Notes under the pieces: generated by a model
What the model saw: the letters and a program-made list of their open reading frames with translations, nothing else
Databases searched by the model: none
What the model was told of the DNA's origin: nothing
Program-made: the position numbers and the translations under genes
Origin: Arthrobacter sp. H16F315
GTDB taxonomy: Bacteria > Actinomycetota > Actinomycetes > Actinomycetales > Micrococcaceae
Assembly (NCBI RefSeq): GCF_024124825.1
Contig: NZ_JAMXSS010000002.1
Span: 620,001 to 684,000, forward strand
Direction: 5' to 3'
DNA: 64,000 nt
In this document: positions 30,113 to 39,119 of the stretch, in pieces
Position numbering within the stretch: the stretch's first letter is position 1
Layout: every line of letters begins with the position of its first letter

Positions 30113-30858
30113 GCGAAGCTTTCCAGCTCCACGCCTGCGCGTTCGAGGGCCGCGCGGATCGCGGTGGCGGTTTCGACCGACCCGGGCGTGTCACCGTGGA
30201 TGCACAGCGAGTGCGGTTCGATCCGGAGCACCGTCCCGTCCACAGCTTCGACCTCGCCTTCGACGGCAAGGCGCACGGCCCGTTCCTGGATCCGGCCGAG
30301 GTCCTCCAGCATTGCACCATCCTGCGAGCGCGGGAGCAGGGTGCCGTCCGGCAGGTAGGCGCGGTCGGCGAAGGCCTCGGTGAAGACCGGGTGGCCGGCT
30401 TCTTGGGCGATACCGAGCAAGGCGGAGCCCGGGAACCCCAACACGGCAAGCCCCGGATCGTAGGCCTGGATGGCCGCGACGACTGCCGAAGCCTGCTCGG
30501 CGTCGCGCACTGTCCGGTCGTAGAGTGCCCCGTGCAGCTTGATGTAGTCCACCGAGGCGCCGACGGCGTGCGCCACCCCGTCCAAGGCGCCGAGCTGGTA
30601 CAGCACCGCGCCGAAGAGATCATCGAACGTCATGTCCAGGGCCCGGAGCCCGAATCCGGCCATGTCCGGGTAGCCCAGGTGAGCGCCCACCCGCACGTCG
30701 GACTCGTAGGCCGCCCGGCAGGTGTCCAGCATGGTCACGGGGTCCCCGGCGTGCAGCCCGCAGGCCACGCTGGCGCTCGTCAGAAGCGGAAACATCGCGG
30801 CGTCGTCGCCCATGGTCCACGTCCCGAAGGACTCCCCCAAGTCAGCGTTCAAATCCAA
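30109..30858 (-). CDS. pxpA: 5-oxoprolinase subunit A (LamB/YcsF)
   Basis: A protein of 249 residues starting MDLNADLGESFG, the LamB/YcsF signature, followed by ASVACGLHAGDP (metal-site region), VGAHLGYPDMAGFGLR, the YIKLHGALYD strand and a terminal S-L-C-I-H-G-D-T-P. In bacteria PxpA works with PxpB and PxpC to cleave 5-oxoproline to glutamate using ATP. pxpB and pxpC are not adjacent here. Its start overlaps the end of the upstream gene by 10 bp, so the two are co-transcribed. Confidence 0.92.
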   Translation of the reverse strand: MDLNADLGESFGTWTMGDDAAMFPLLTSASVACGLHAGDPVTMLDTCRAAYESDVRVGAHLGYPDMAGFGLRALDMTFDDLFGAVLYQLGALDGVAHAVGASVDYIKLHGALYDRTVRDAEQASAVVAAIQAYDPGLAVLGFPGSALLGIAQEAGHPVFTEAFADRAYLPDGTLLPRSQDGAMLEDLGRIQERAVRLAVEGEVEAVDGTVLRIEPHSLCIHGDTPGSVETATAIRAALERAGVELESFA

Positions 30859-31697
30859 AACGTGCCGCCTTTCTGCGCTGAATCGTCCTTGGTGTCCTGT
30901 GTGTCAGCCGGGGCTGCTGCCGGGCCGTCCAGCTCCGCGGTCGCTCCCAGTTCGCCGGGGATCACGAGGGGCATCGGTCCGAACGCTTCCTTGGCATTGG
31001 CCACCACGGCCCGTCCCATCATCCGGTTGCCGACCCCGCCCACGACGGCCCCGACGCCGAACGGCAGGGCCCGGCCCAGCAAGGCACCGCCTTGGCGCCT
31101 GAGCAGGCTCCGGAGGAAAGCCCGCTGGATCCGTTCACGAACCTGGCCGAAGCCAACAAGCGGTGCCCGGCGTGCGAACAGTGTGCCCCAGGCCTGGGTG
31201 GGCCCGCCGCCCTGCCCGGTGGCTTGGCCGCCCAGGGAACTCAACAGCGCGGTGCCTTCCTCGCCGAGCATTACGGCCATGACCAGTGTGCTGGCCTTCT
31301 CCGGATCCACCATCCGCACGCCGTGAAGTTCGGCGAGAGAGGTGGCAAAAAGTGCTGTGGCCTCCAGGAAACCGGCGGTCGCGGCGGCCGAGAGGCCCAG
31401 TGCGGCCACAGTCCCGACGCCGGGAATCACGGCCGCCCCGCCCACAAGCGCGCCGCCGCCGGTGACGGCAATGAGGTAGTCCCGTTCCAGGGTTGCGGCC
31501 AGCTGGGCCGCCGTGGCCCGCGGGTGCTTTCGCTGGAGCCGGCGAAGGTTCGCCAGGATCAAGGGGCGCTGGATTTCAACGGCCCGCAGGAGCACGTTGT
31601 GCACACCTGCCCGGGGTTTGCCCTCGGCGTCGAACATCGCGTTGTGTGCTGACTGCTGGGCAATTTTCATTGCCGGGTTGCCTCGCTTGGCCATCAT
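30849..31697 (-). CDS. Conserved actinobacterial hypothetical protein with central glycine-rich membrane region
   Basis: A protein of 282 residues (an internal start at M10 is also possible). The N-terminal ~75 residues are helical and charged. A hydrophobic Gly/Ala-rich hairpin follows (GGGALVGGAAVIPGVGTVAA and ALGLSAAATAGFLEATALFA), and a second one lies near 215-240 (LPFGVGAVVGGVGNRMMGR). The pattern resembles EcsC-like and other membrane-associated proteins, but I cannot place it. It is the first gene of a two-gene unit with pxpA. Confidence 0.75.
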   Translation of the reverse strand: MMAKRGNPAMKIAQQSAHNAMFDAEGKPRAGVHNVLLRAVEIQRPLILANLRRLQRKHPRATAAQLAATLERDYLIAVTGGGALVGGAAVIPGVGTVAALGLSAAATAGFLEATALFATSLAELHGVRMVDPEKASTLVMAVMLGEEGTALLSSLGGQATGQGGGPTQAWGTLFARRAPLVGFGQVRERIQRAFLRSLLRRQGGALLGRALPFGVGAVVGGVGNRMMGRAVVANAKEAFGPMPLVIPGELGATAELDGPAAAPADTQDTKDDSAQKGGTFWI

Positions 31698-31789
31698 CGC
31701 CTCTCATCGGAACCGTCACTGCTGTGGATTCAAGCCTTAACACTAGGCCACAGCGGCGCCGCCGTCAGAGGCGGTCGATGGCCCGGGCG

Positions 31790-31834
31790 GGCAGTTGAGG
31801 GCGGATCGGCGGCGCCTGTCCGCCCTCAACTGCC
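31790..31834. terminator. Perfect 16-bp stem, terminator-like hairpin
   Basis: GGCAGTTGAGGGCGGA (31790-31805) and its exact complement (31819-31834) enclose a 13-base loop. It lies just after the stop of the aldehyde dehydrogenase (minus strand) and upstream of the next minus-strand gene. There is no U-tract, as usual in GC-rich actinobacteria. Confidence 0.75.
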
Positions 31835-31851
31835 GTGAAGGACTGCCCGGT

Positions 31852-33225
31852 TTAGCGCGGGGTCCGGATGAGCTTCTTGTTGACGAACTCATTCATGCCG
31901 AACCGTGCCAGCTCGCGCCCGACGCCCGAGCGCTTCACGCCGCCGAAGGGCAGATCCGCCTGGGTTTCGGCCACGGAATTGATAAAGACCATGCCGGTGT
32001 CCAGCCGATCGGCCACCGCCTTGGCCTTCTCGGCGTCGGCACTGAAGACCGCACCGCCGAGGCCGTACGGGGAACCGTTGGCCAGTTCGATGGCCTCCTC
32101 AACGCTGGCGACCTTGTAGACGACGGCCGCCGGGCCGAAGAGTTCTTCGGAGAACGCCCGCATCCCGGGGGTCACGTCCGTCAGCACCGTGGGCTCCACG
32201 AAGGCGCCGGGGCCATCGATGTGGTGTCCGCCGGTCCGCAGGGTAGCGCCCTTGTCCACGGCGTCCTGGATCTGCTCGATGAGGCCGTCCGCGGCGCTCT
32301 GCGAGGAGAGCGGCCCGAAGCGGGTATCGGCGAGCAAGGGATCACCGTGCTTGACCGCGGACATCCGCGCGGTGAACTTCTCCACAAAAGCCTCGTACAG
32401 GTCCTCAAGGATGATAAAGCGCTTCGAAGCCGTGCAGGCCTGGCCGGCGTTCCCGATCCGTCCGCTGACCGCTGCCTTTACCGTGGCGTCCAGGTCGTCT
32501 GAGTCGAGGACGATAAACGGATCACTGCCACCGAGTTCGAGCACATACTTCTTCAGGTTGCGGCCGGCTACCTCGGCGACTGCCGAGCCGGCCCGCTCGC
32601 TTCCGGTCAGGGAGACACCCTGGACCCGGTCATCGGCGACGACTTCGGCAACCTGCTCGTTGCTCAGGAAAACGTTGAGGTAGACACCCTCCGGGAGCCC
32701 GGCGTCCTTGAAAATCTGTTCAATGGCGAGGGCGGACTGGGGGCAGCTGCCGGCATGCTTGAGCAGGATGGTGTTGCCGAGGACCAGGTTGGGGGCGGCG
32801 AACCGGGCCACCTGGTAGTACGGGTAGTTCCACGGCATGATGCCCAGGAGCGGCCCGACGGGTGCTGAGCGGACGATGGCTTCGCCGCCGCCTTTAACAT
32901 CCAGCAGTTCGTCTTCGAGGAAGGCCGGGCCCTCTTCGGCGTAGTACGAGTAGATGTCGGCCACCAGGCCCACTTCGCCCCGGGACTGGGCCAAGGGCTT
33001 GCCCATCTCCGTGGCGATCAGACGGGCCAGTTCGTCCTGGCGTTCCCGGTACAGTTCGGCCACGCGGGCAATGACCGCGGCGCGGTCCGCTACGGGCGCA
33101 GCCTGCCAGGCCTGGAAGGCCTGCTTCGAGGCCGCGAGGGCATTCTCCACCTCATCCGCGGTAGCAAGCGGAAATTCCTTCAGCGTCTCTCCGGTCGCGG
33201 GGTTCACTGTCTTGTAGGCAGTCAT
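31852..33225 (-). CDS. NAD(P)-dependent succinate-semialdehyde-type dehydrogenase
   Basis: A protein of 457 residues of the aldehyde dehydrogenase superfamily: [22 protein letters not shown] (cofactor/Asn region, N in P-W-N), S-L-T-G-S-E-R-A-G, the general base Glu in L-E-L-G-G-S-D-P-F, and the nucleophile Cys in [13 protein letters not shown]. The T-V-N-P-A-T-G-E start and overall length match GabD2-type succinate-semialdehyde dehydrogenases, which oxidise the semialdehyde to succinate. It stands alone without a GABA transaminase, so the substrate is a family-based guess. Confidence 0.9.
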   Translation of the reverse strand: MTAYKTVNPATGETLKEFPLATADEVENALAASKQAFQAWQAAPVADRAAVIARVAELYRERQDELARLIATEMGKPLAQSRGEVGLVADIYSYYAEEGPAFLEDELLDVKGGGEAIVRSAPVGPLLGIMPWNYPYYQVARFAAPNLVLGNTILLKHAGSCPQSALAIEQIFKDAGLPEGVYLNVFLSNEQVAEVVADDRVQGVSLTGSERAGSAVAEVAGRNLKKYVLELGGSDPFIVLDSDDLDATVKAAVSGRIGNAGQACTASKRFIILEDLYEAFVEKFTARMSAVKHGDPLLADTRFGPLSSQSAADGLIEQIQDAVDKGATLRTGGHHIDGPGAFVEPTVLTDVTPGMRAFSEELFGPAAVVYKVASVEEAIELANGSPYGLGGAVFSADAEKAKAVADRLDTGMVFINSVAETQADLPFGGVKRSGVGRELARFGMNEFVNKKLIRTPR

Positions 33226-33448
33226 TAATCCACCATCTCCGATTCTGGGTAGTCCGGCTCAATCAGGCCTGTGGCCGCCGCAGCAGAACTGCGTAGCGGC
33301 TTTCCGGCCCCGTACGTCGGAACGGGCTGTCCTGGTTGGATTGCCCGTCCCGTTAGGCGACAACCCGGACACCGGCCCGCCTATTCCATCGGTTTTTTCC
33401 GCCTGGAAACCGCCGCCCTCACGCGAAGTCGCAGCCTAAACTGGGACC
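33226..33448. other. Divergent intergenic region, dehydrogenase/MFS
   Basis: About 220 bp between the divergent dehydrogenase and MFS genes. Must carry both promoters, but no clear consensus or operator was seen. Confidence 0.4.
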
Positions 33449-34788
33449 ATGCGCTCACCGAGGGCCCTGCGGCCCTTCGCACACCGGGAATACCGTGTGC
33501 TGATTACAGCCCTGGCGATCTCCATTTTCGGCTCCGGAATGTGGGCCGTGGCGATGGTCTACGAGGTGATCGAGCTCGGCGGGGGGCCGTTGGAGCTCTC
33601 CCTCGTCGCGGCCGCCGGCAGTGTCGGACTCGTCGCGTTTTTGCTGATGGGCGGCATCGCCGCGGACCGGTTCCCGCAGCGGCTGCTCATCATCGCGGTG
33701 GAGGGGGCCAACCTGGCCGTCATCGCCACCATCAGCGGACTGGCCATGCTGGGCTGGCTGGAACTCTGGCATCTGGCGCTCGGCGGGTTTGTGCTCGGTG
33801 CCGGCGCAGCATTCTTCTTCCCCGCCTACTCCGCCATCCTCCCCGGATCCTGCCGCCGGAGGACCTGCTCGCGGCTAACGGCATGGAAGGGACCATGCGG
33901 CCGCTCCTGCAGCAGGCCACCGGCCCGGCCGTCGCGGGCATCCTGGTCGCAGCCCCTCTCCCCGCGCACGCAGTGACCGGGGTGGCGGTGTGCCACCTGC
34001 TGGCCCTCGCCGTCCTCAGCCTGCTCCGCCGCCAGCCCCATCCGGATATGGACGCCGCTGGCGGCGGGGCAGGTTCCGGGACCGGCGGACGCGCCCCAAC
34101 GTCCCTGCTGCAGGACCTCCGAGAGGGAGTCAGCTACACGGTCCGCACACCCTGGCTGCTGTGGACCCTGCTGTGGGCCTGCATCTCCGTGCTTTTCCTG
34201 ATCGGCCCCATTGAGGTGCTCCTGCCGTTTGTGGTCCGCGACCAGCTCGGCGGCGACTCGCGCCAGTTCGGATTCCTGCTCGCGGTGATGGGAGTCGGCG
34301 GCGCCGCCGCTTCGCTGGCAACGGCTTCGTTCCCGCTGCCGCGCCGCTACCTGAGCGCGATGATGGTGAGCTGGGGCGCCGGGAGCCTGCCACTTGCCGC
34401 CGTCGGCATCATCGACAGCTTTTGGGCGCTGGCTGCCGCGCTCTTCGTCTTCGGTGCCACCGGCGGGATGGGTATGGTCATTTGGGGCACCCTGCTGCAG
34501 CGCCGGGTTCCCCCGCACCTGCTGGGCCGCGTCTCAAGCCTGGACTTCTTCGTCTCGCTGGCCCTGATGCCGGTCTCCATGGCCCTCGCCGGCCCGGCCG
34601 CCGAGGTGCTGCCGGTCGGGCTCATCTTCCTGGTGGCCGGGACCGTGTGTCCGGTTGTGGCGGCCATCGCACTTGCCGTCGCGAAGATGCCGGCCGACGA
34701 GATCGCCAACCCGCTCGACGACGGCCCGGAGCGCCTGGCTGCCGACGGGCACCCCGGCAGCAGCGGCGCCGCCGAACGGCAGCAGTAG
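33449..34788 (+). CDS. MFS transporter (frameshifted)
   Basis: Starts MRSPRALRPFAHREYRVL, the F-R-x-L/Y-R start of enterobactin-exporter/macrolide-efflux-type MFS proteins, then the helix-2/3 loop G-G-I-A-A-D-R-F-P-Q-R (motif A). The frame breaks at CCCC 33841-33844: one extra C changes I-L-P-G-S-C-R to I-L-P-R-I-L-P-P-E-D-L-L-A-A-N-G, a typical mid-protein segment, and the frame then runs through helices 5-12. The repaired length is 446 residues with 12 helices. Substrate unknown. It ends two bases from the convergent GH65 stop. Confidence 0.87.
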
Positions 34789-34790
34789 GC

Positions 34791-37121
34791 CTAGCCGGCT
34801 GCGCGCACCATCGGCAGGGACGCCGTCGGTAGTCCGCTCGGGAAGATCGTGGGCTCCGGGACCGCCACCGGGGCCAGCGGCACCCGGACCGGATCACCGT
34901 CGACCGTAAACAGCTCGCCGCGGACGTCGATCTCAAGCGGTGCGCCCCCGCGCACCGTCAGGCTGATGGCACCCTGCTCCAGTTCAAGCTGCAGCAGCCG
35001 GCCCTGGATCTTCAGGTGGAAAGAGAGCCCTTCCCAGCCGGCGGGCAGCCGCGGGTCGAAGTAGGGCACCGCACCCTGGTCCCGGAGGCCGGCGAAGCCG
35101 CTGACCAGAGAGCTCCACACGCCGCCGGTGGACGCGATGTGCACGCCGTCGATCGTGTTGCCGTGTGTGTCGTCCAGGTCGATGAACAACGCGTGCGTGA
35201 AGTGGTCCAGCGCGGCGTCGCCGTAGCCGACCTCGGCCGCCATAATGCCCTGCACACAGGCGGACAGGGTGGAGTCGCCGGTGGTGATCGGGTCGTAGAA
35301 ATCGAAGGCGCGGCGCTTTTCCTCGGCCGTGAAGTCCTGCCACTGCAGGAACATGGCCAGCACGGTATCGGCCTGCTTCAGCACCTGGTGGCGGTAGATC
35401 ACCAGCGGGTGGAAGTGCAGCAGCAGCGGGTACTTGGAACGCGGGGTGGTCCAGTCCCACGGCTCCAGGGTCATAAAGTCGTTGTCCTGCGCGTGGACCT
35501 GGAGGTCCTCGTCATAGGGCAGCTGCATCCGGTTGGCGGCCTGCTCCCACACCTGGCGTTCGGCATCGTCAATCCCGGGGTGATCCAGCGCCGCCGCCGC
35601 CCGCAGGTTAAAGCGCGCCATCACGTTGGTATAGACGTTGTCGTTGACAACGGCGGTGTACTCATCCGGGCCGGTGACGCCGTGAATGTGGAACTGCCCG
35701 TCCTTGCCGAAGAAACCCAGGGACACCCACATCCGGGCGGTCTCGATCAGCAGCTCGGCGCCGAGGGTTTCCTGGAACTCCTGGTCGCCGCTGGCCCAGA
35801 TGTAGCGGTTGGTCGCGAAGGCGATCGCGGCGGCGATGTGGAACTGGGCCGTGCCGGCGGCGTAGTAGGCGCTGGCCTCCAGCCCGTTAATGGTGCGCCA
35901 TGGGAACAGGGCGCCGTCCACACTGAGTTCCTTGGCCCGGATCTTGGCCTCGGGCAGCATCTCATGGCGGAACTGCAGGACCTGGCGGGCGTTGCCGGGG
36001 CTGGTGTACGTCAGGTAGGGCATCAGGTACACCTCCTGGTCCCAGAAGTAGTGCCCGTCATAGCCGGAACCGGACACGCCTTTTGCAGGGATGCCGGCGA
36101 CGTCGGCGCAGGCGGTGGCCTGGGCCAGCTGGAAGAGGTTCCAGCGGACGGCCTGCTGCAGTTCGGTCTGGCCGGCGAGGATGATGTCGCTGGTGGTCCA
36201 GTAGTTTCGGTAATGCTCCGCGCTTTCGGCGAAAATCTCTGACAGCGGCCTCAGGCCCGCTTCCGCGTCGTCGGCAAGGTCTTCGGAGGCTTGCCCGACG
36301 GCGTAGCTGACACTCTTTTCCAGCACAAACGGCTCGTCGGCGCTTACGGCCAGAACGTAGCGGACACTGCTGTCGTCCTCATGCACCTGGGTGTCGAAGG
36401 GCTGCACGCCGGCGTTGGTCCAGTGGTCGACAGCCAGGCCGATGCGCTGTTTGGATTCGGCGGTCTCCCAGGACAGCCGCAGGGAGCCGTCGCCGCCGTC
36501 GAGCCGCACCGGCAGCAGCACCCGCCCGGCGTGCCGGCCGGCACGCCGGGGGTCGTGGGCCGAGTGATCGTCCACCGGCTGGTCCTGGCGGTTGATTACC
36601 GAGGAGGTCACGTCCGCGGAGATATCCCGGTCCGCGCCGAGTTCCAGCGAGATGCCAAGCGCACCGCGGGACTGGTAGCCGACAGCGCGTCGTTCGATGG
36701 TGGTCACGGTGGCGCCCGAGCGGCACTGCCATACGATCCGGCATTCGTACACGCCGGTGGCGAAGTCGACACTGCGGCGGTAGTCGAGCACTGTGGATTC
36801 GTCCAGGCTCAAGGTTTCGCCGTCGATAATCACGGTGAAGTTGTTGGCGTCGGGGATGTAGAGGATCCGCTGGCCGGTGCGGGCGAAGCCGTAGGCGTTC
36901 TCCGCGTGCTTGATGTCCCAGGTCTCGTGGAAGCCGTTGACGAAGCTGCCCGGCAGCTCGGCGTCGGCGGCGGCCCAGTGGGCGCCGCGGATACCGAGGT
37001 GGCCGTTGCCGAGGCTGAAGAGGGTCTCCAGCGTGCCGGCGTTGCCGGGGAGGTGCACAGTCTCGACCAGCTGCCAGGGGTCATTGGGGAACCGCGCGCG
37101 GTCAGAGGTGATAAGGGCCAT
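34791..37121 (-). CDS. GH65 disaccharide phosphorylase (maltose/trehalose/kojibiose type)
   Basis: A protein of 776 residues. N-terminal beta-sandwich: ETLFSLGNGHLGIRGAHW. (alpha/alpha)6 barrel: SGSGYDGHYFWDQEVYLMPY, the general-acid Glu in HGVTGPDEYTAVVNDNVYTN, and the phosphate-binding region IASTGGVWSSLVSGFAGLRD. A C-terminal beta domain ends the chain. Family enzymes reversibly phosphorolyse an alpha-glucobiose to beta-glucose-1-phosphate and glucose. The exact sugar cannot be called. It lies 99 bp downstream of the HAD phosphoglucomutase gene, which would convert the product, so the two form one catabolic unit. Confidence 0.92.
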   Translation of the reverse strand: MALITSDRARFPNDPWQLVETVHLPGNAGTLETLFSLGNGHLGIRGAHWAAADAELPGSFVNGFHETWDIKHAENAYGFARTGQRILYIPDANNFTVIIDGETLSLDESTVLDYRRSVDFATGVYECRIVWQCRSGATVTTIERRAVGYQSRGALGISLELGADRDISADVTSSVINRQDQPVDDHSAHDPRRAGRHAGRVLLPVRLDGGDGSLRLSWETAESKQRIGLAVDHWTNAGVQPFDTQVHEDDSSVRYVLAVSADEPFVLEKSVSYAVGQASEDLADDAEAGLRPLSEIFAESAEHYRNYWTTSDIILAGQTELQQAVRWNLFQLAQATACADVAGIPAKGVSGSGYDGHYFWDQEVYLMPYLTYTSPGNARQVLQFRHEMLPEAKIRAKELSVDGALFPWRTINGLEASAYYAAGTAQFHIAAAIAFATNRYIWASGDQEFQETLGAELLIETARMWVSLGFFGKDGQFHIHGVTGPDEYTAVVNDNVYTNVMARFNLRAAAALDHPGIDDAERQVWEQAANRMQLPYDEDLQVHAQDNDFMTLEPWDWTTPRSKYPLLLHFHPLVIYRHQVLKQADTVLAMFLQWQDFTAEEKRRAFDFYDPITTGDSTLSACVQGIMAAEVGYGDAALDHFTHALFIDLDDTHGNTIDGVHIASTGGVWSSLVSGFAGLRDQGAVPYFDPRLPAGWEGLSFHLKIQGRLLQLELEQGAISLTVRGGAPLEIDVRGELFTVDGDPVRVPLAPVAVPEPTIFPSGLPTASLPMVRAAG

Positions 37122-37220
37122 GGTTTATCCTTCAGGCGGTAAAAAGGCTGCTGATGAGAGGTGTTTTGTGCGGTCTTGCAGGGCCTTGCAGCGTCCTGGT
37201 CGGGACGGGAGGGTGACGGG

Positions 37221-37958
37221 CTAGAGCAGCTCGTCGAGGTCGTTGACGACGAGCGTGGCTCCGGCGGCCAGCAGGGTCTGCCGGCCTGCCCCGCGGTCCA
37301 CTCCGATCACCGAATGGAAGTTCCCGGCCCGGCCGGATTGGACGCCGGACACGGCATCCTCGACCACAACGCACTCTTCGCTGGGCAGGCCCAGCAACCG
37401 GGCGGCATATTCGTAGGTCGCCGGGCTGGGCTTGCCGGGCAGGCCCTCGGCCACGGCGACGACCCCGTCGACCACTACCGGGAAGTAATCCGAAAGTCCG
37501 GCCGCCTTGAGCACCGCCGGGGCGTTGCGGGAGGAGGAGACGACGGCGAGCTTCAGCCCGCGGGCCAGTGCCGCGTCGACGAACCGCACGGAGCCTGCGT
37601 AGGGCCGAACCCCGCCGGCGGCGACGATGTCGTTAAAGACCTGGTTTTTGCGGTTACCCAGGCCGTGGACGGTGTTGTGCTCCGGTTCGTCCTCCAGCGG
37701 GCCTTCGGGCAGGACGATGTCGCGGGAGGCGAGGAAGTCCCGGACGCCATCGAAACGGGGTTTGCCGTCGATGTGGTCGAAATAGTCGCTTGCGCGGTAG
37801 GCGGCGGCCCCGGGAACGGACTGGAGGTAGCCGTCAAAAAGTTCGCGCCAGGCGCGCTCGTGCACAATCGCGGTTGGGGTCAGGACGCCGTCGAGGTCAA
37901 AGAGGATGGCAGACGCCCCGGCCCAGCTCGACGGGGTGCTGTTGGAAAGCTCAGTCAT
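37221..37958 (-). CDS. HAD family beta-phosphoglucomutase-like hydrolase
   Basis: A protein of 245 residues. ILFDLDGVLTPT (motif I, nucleophile and acid Asp), the cap element HERAWRELF, V-V-S-S-S-R-N-A (motif II), the Lys in LPGKPSPATY and V-V-E-D-A-V-S-G-V-Q-S-G (motif IV acidic pair). These match beta-phosphoglucomutase, which turns beta-glucose-1-phosphate into glucose-6-phosphate. Located directly upstream of the GH65 phosphorylase in the same orientation. Confidence 0.9.
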   Translation of the reverse strand: MTELSNSTPSSWAGASAILFDLDGVLTPTAIVHERAWRELFDGYLQSVPGAAAYRASDYFDHIDGKPRFDGVRDFLASRDIVLPEGPLEDEPEHNTVHGLGNRKNQVFNDIVAAGGVRPYAGSVRFVDAALARGLKLAVVSSSRNAPAVLKAAGLSDYFPVVVDGVVAVAEGLPGKPSPATYEYAARLLGLPSEECVVVEDAVSGVQSGRAGNFHSVIGVDRGAGRQTLLAAGATLVVNDLDELL

Positions 37959-38483
37959 GGTTCGGTTGTCCTTTCAGACGGCATTTTTCAGACGGTGGGC
38001 CGGCAGGCCGGGGCCGGCGTTTTAAGGGGGCGGGCCGGAACGGGGCCCCGGCGCTGTAGATCGCGGGCATTCCCGGTCGCAACCGGGCGCCGTTCAACGC
38101 CGGCGGGTGCGCTGGCCCGCCGTCAGTTTGGTCTCCAGCAGCTGGCGTGACGGGGTTTTGGCACTCCAGTGCGGTGGAGCCCTTCAATTGCTGCACGGCC
38201 GTGGGGCGCCGGGATCGGATACCTCCCGAAGGGCGCCCGGCGGTTTTCGAAGCTGCGGGAGTCGGTGCAGATGGAAAATCCGGAGAGTGCGCCGACGTCC
38301 TCGACGGTGACGCGGCGCCTTAGCCTGCAACACAGGGCTCAGCCCTTTCTTCCCCCTGAAGTCAGTTGACGGCCAGAAATACGGCCCACGTTGAGTGTAA
38401 GCGCTTACAAAATTGGCGCGCAATTGGATAAAAGGACCTTTGGCACTATCGCCAGCGCACGCGGGATTCCGCCGCGGGCCGAG
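37959..38483. other. 525-bp intergenic region holding a LacI-type operator
   Basis: Lies between the HAD/GH65 operon and the esterase gene. Open frames on both strands have no family signature or ribosome site. The one clear feature is the 14-bp palindrome at 38396-38409. The region is long enough for a promoter with an extended 5' leader. Confidence 0.5.
38396..38409. promoter_or_regulatory. LacI-family operator palindrome TGTAAGCGCTTACA
   Basis: A perfect 14-bp palindrome with the central CG typical of LacI/GalR-family operators. It lies 437 bp upstream of the HAD/GH65 operon start and is the only such site in the gap, so it probably controls disaccharide phosphorolysis. No LacI-family gene is present in the window. 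Confidence 0.7.
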
Positions 38484-39110
38484 TTAGCTTCCCGGGTTCA
38501 GCACATAGTGGCGGAGGAACGCGCTGACGTCCACCAGTTCCGCGGCCGAAATGGCGTGGCCCGTTCCCGGGTAGGTCCTCGCCGTGAGCTGTGTGTGCTC
38601 GTGGAGCCACTCCTCGGTGTGCTCCGCGGCGGCGGCGTTTATCACCAGGTCATCCCGGTCCCGGCCCCAGAAGAAGGGCGGCCGGGACTCGAACGATTCG
38701 CTCATCGCCAGGAGTTCGTTGTCCAGCACAAATCCTGACAGCCCGACGGCGGCGCGGAACTCCGCCGGCCGCAGCCGGAGCAGCGTCGTGGCCATGGCCA
38801 TGCCCTGCGAGTAGCCGAGCAGGCTGACGCTGGTGTGTTGGGACCTGACTGATTCGATCCAGCTGAACACGGCATTGGCGGCAGCGATGACGTCAGCGAA
38901 GTCATGGGTCAGGAAGTAGTCCAGCAGGAACCAGCCGTACCCGTCGCCGATCTCCTTGGGGCCACGGAGCGCCGCGCAACTGAACCCGGACGGCAGGCTG
39001 CCAAAGAGTTCCACCATCCGGGATTCATCCCGGCCGTAGCCGTGCATCATGACCAGCAACGGGGTCCCGTCGCGTTCGTGTTCCGGTTTGGACCAGAGGA
39101 CTCGCTCCAT
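38484..39110 (-). CDS. Alpha/beta hydrolase, phospholipase/carboxylesterase family
   Basis: A protein of 208 residues. MMHGYGRDE gives the oxyanion-hole strand, L-G-Y-S-Q-G-M-A holds the nucleophile Ser, the acid Asp is probably in G-R-D-R-D-D-L-V and the catalytic His in P-G-T-G-H-A-I. Size and order match the YpfH/Est family of small cytosolic esterases. It ends 10 bp upstream of the next minus-strand region and probably shares no operon with FabF, whose stop is at 39120 on the same strand. Confidence 0.88.
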   Translation of the reverse strand: MERVLWSKPEHERDGTPLLVMMHGYGRDESRMVELFGSLPSGFSCAALRGPKEIGDGYGWFLLDYFLTHDFADVIAAANAVFSWIESVRSQHTSVSLLGYSQGMAMATTLLRLRPAEFRAAVGLSGFVLDNELLAMSESFESRPPFFWGRDRDDLVINAAAAEHTEEWLHEHTQLTARTYPGTGHAISAAELVDVSAFLRHYVLNPGS

Positions 39111-39119
39111 CGCAACAGC

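Noticed and set aside
37951..38196. Possible small gene upstream of the HAD phosphoglucomutase
   Set aside because: 81 codons with no ribosome site and no recognisable pattern; overlaps the HAD start.
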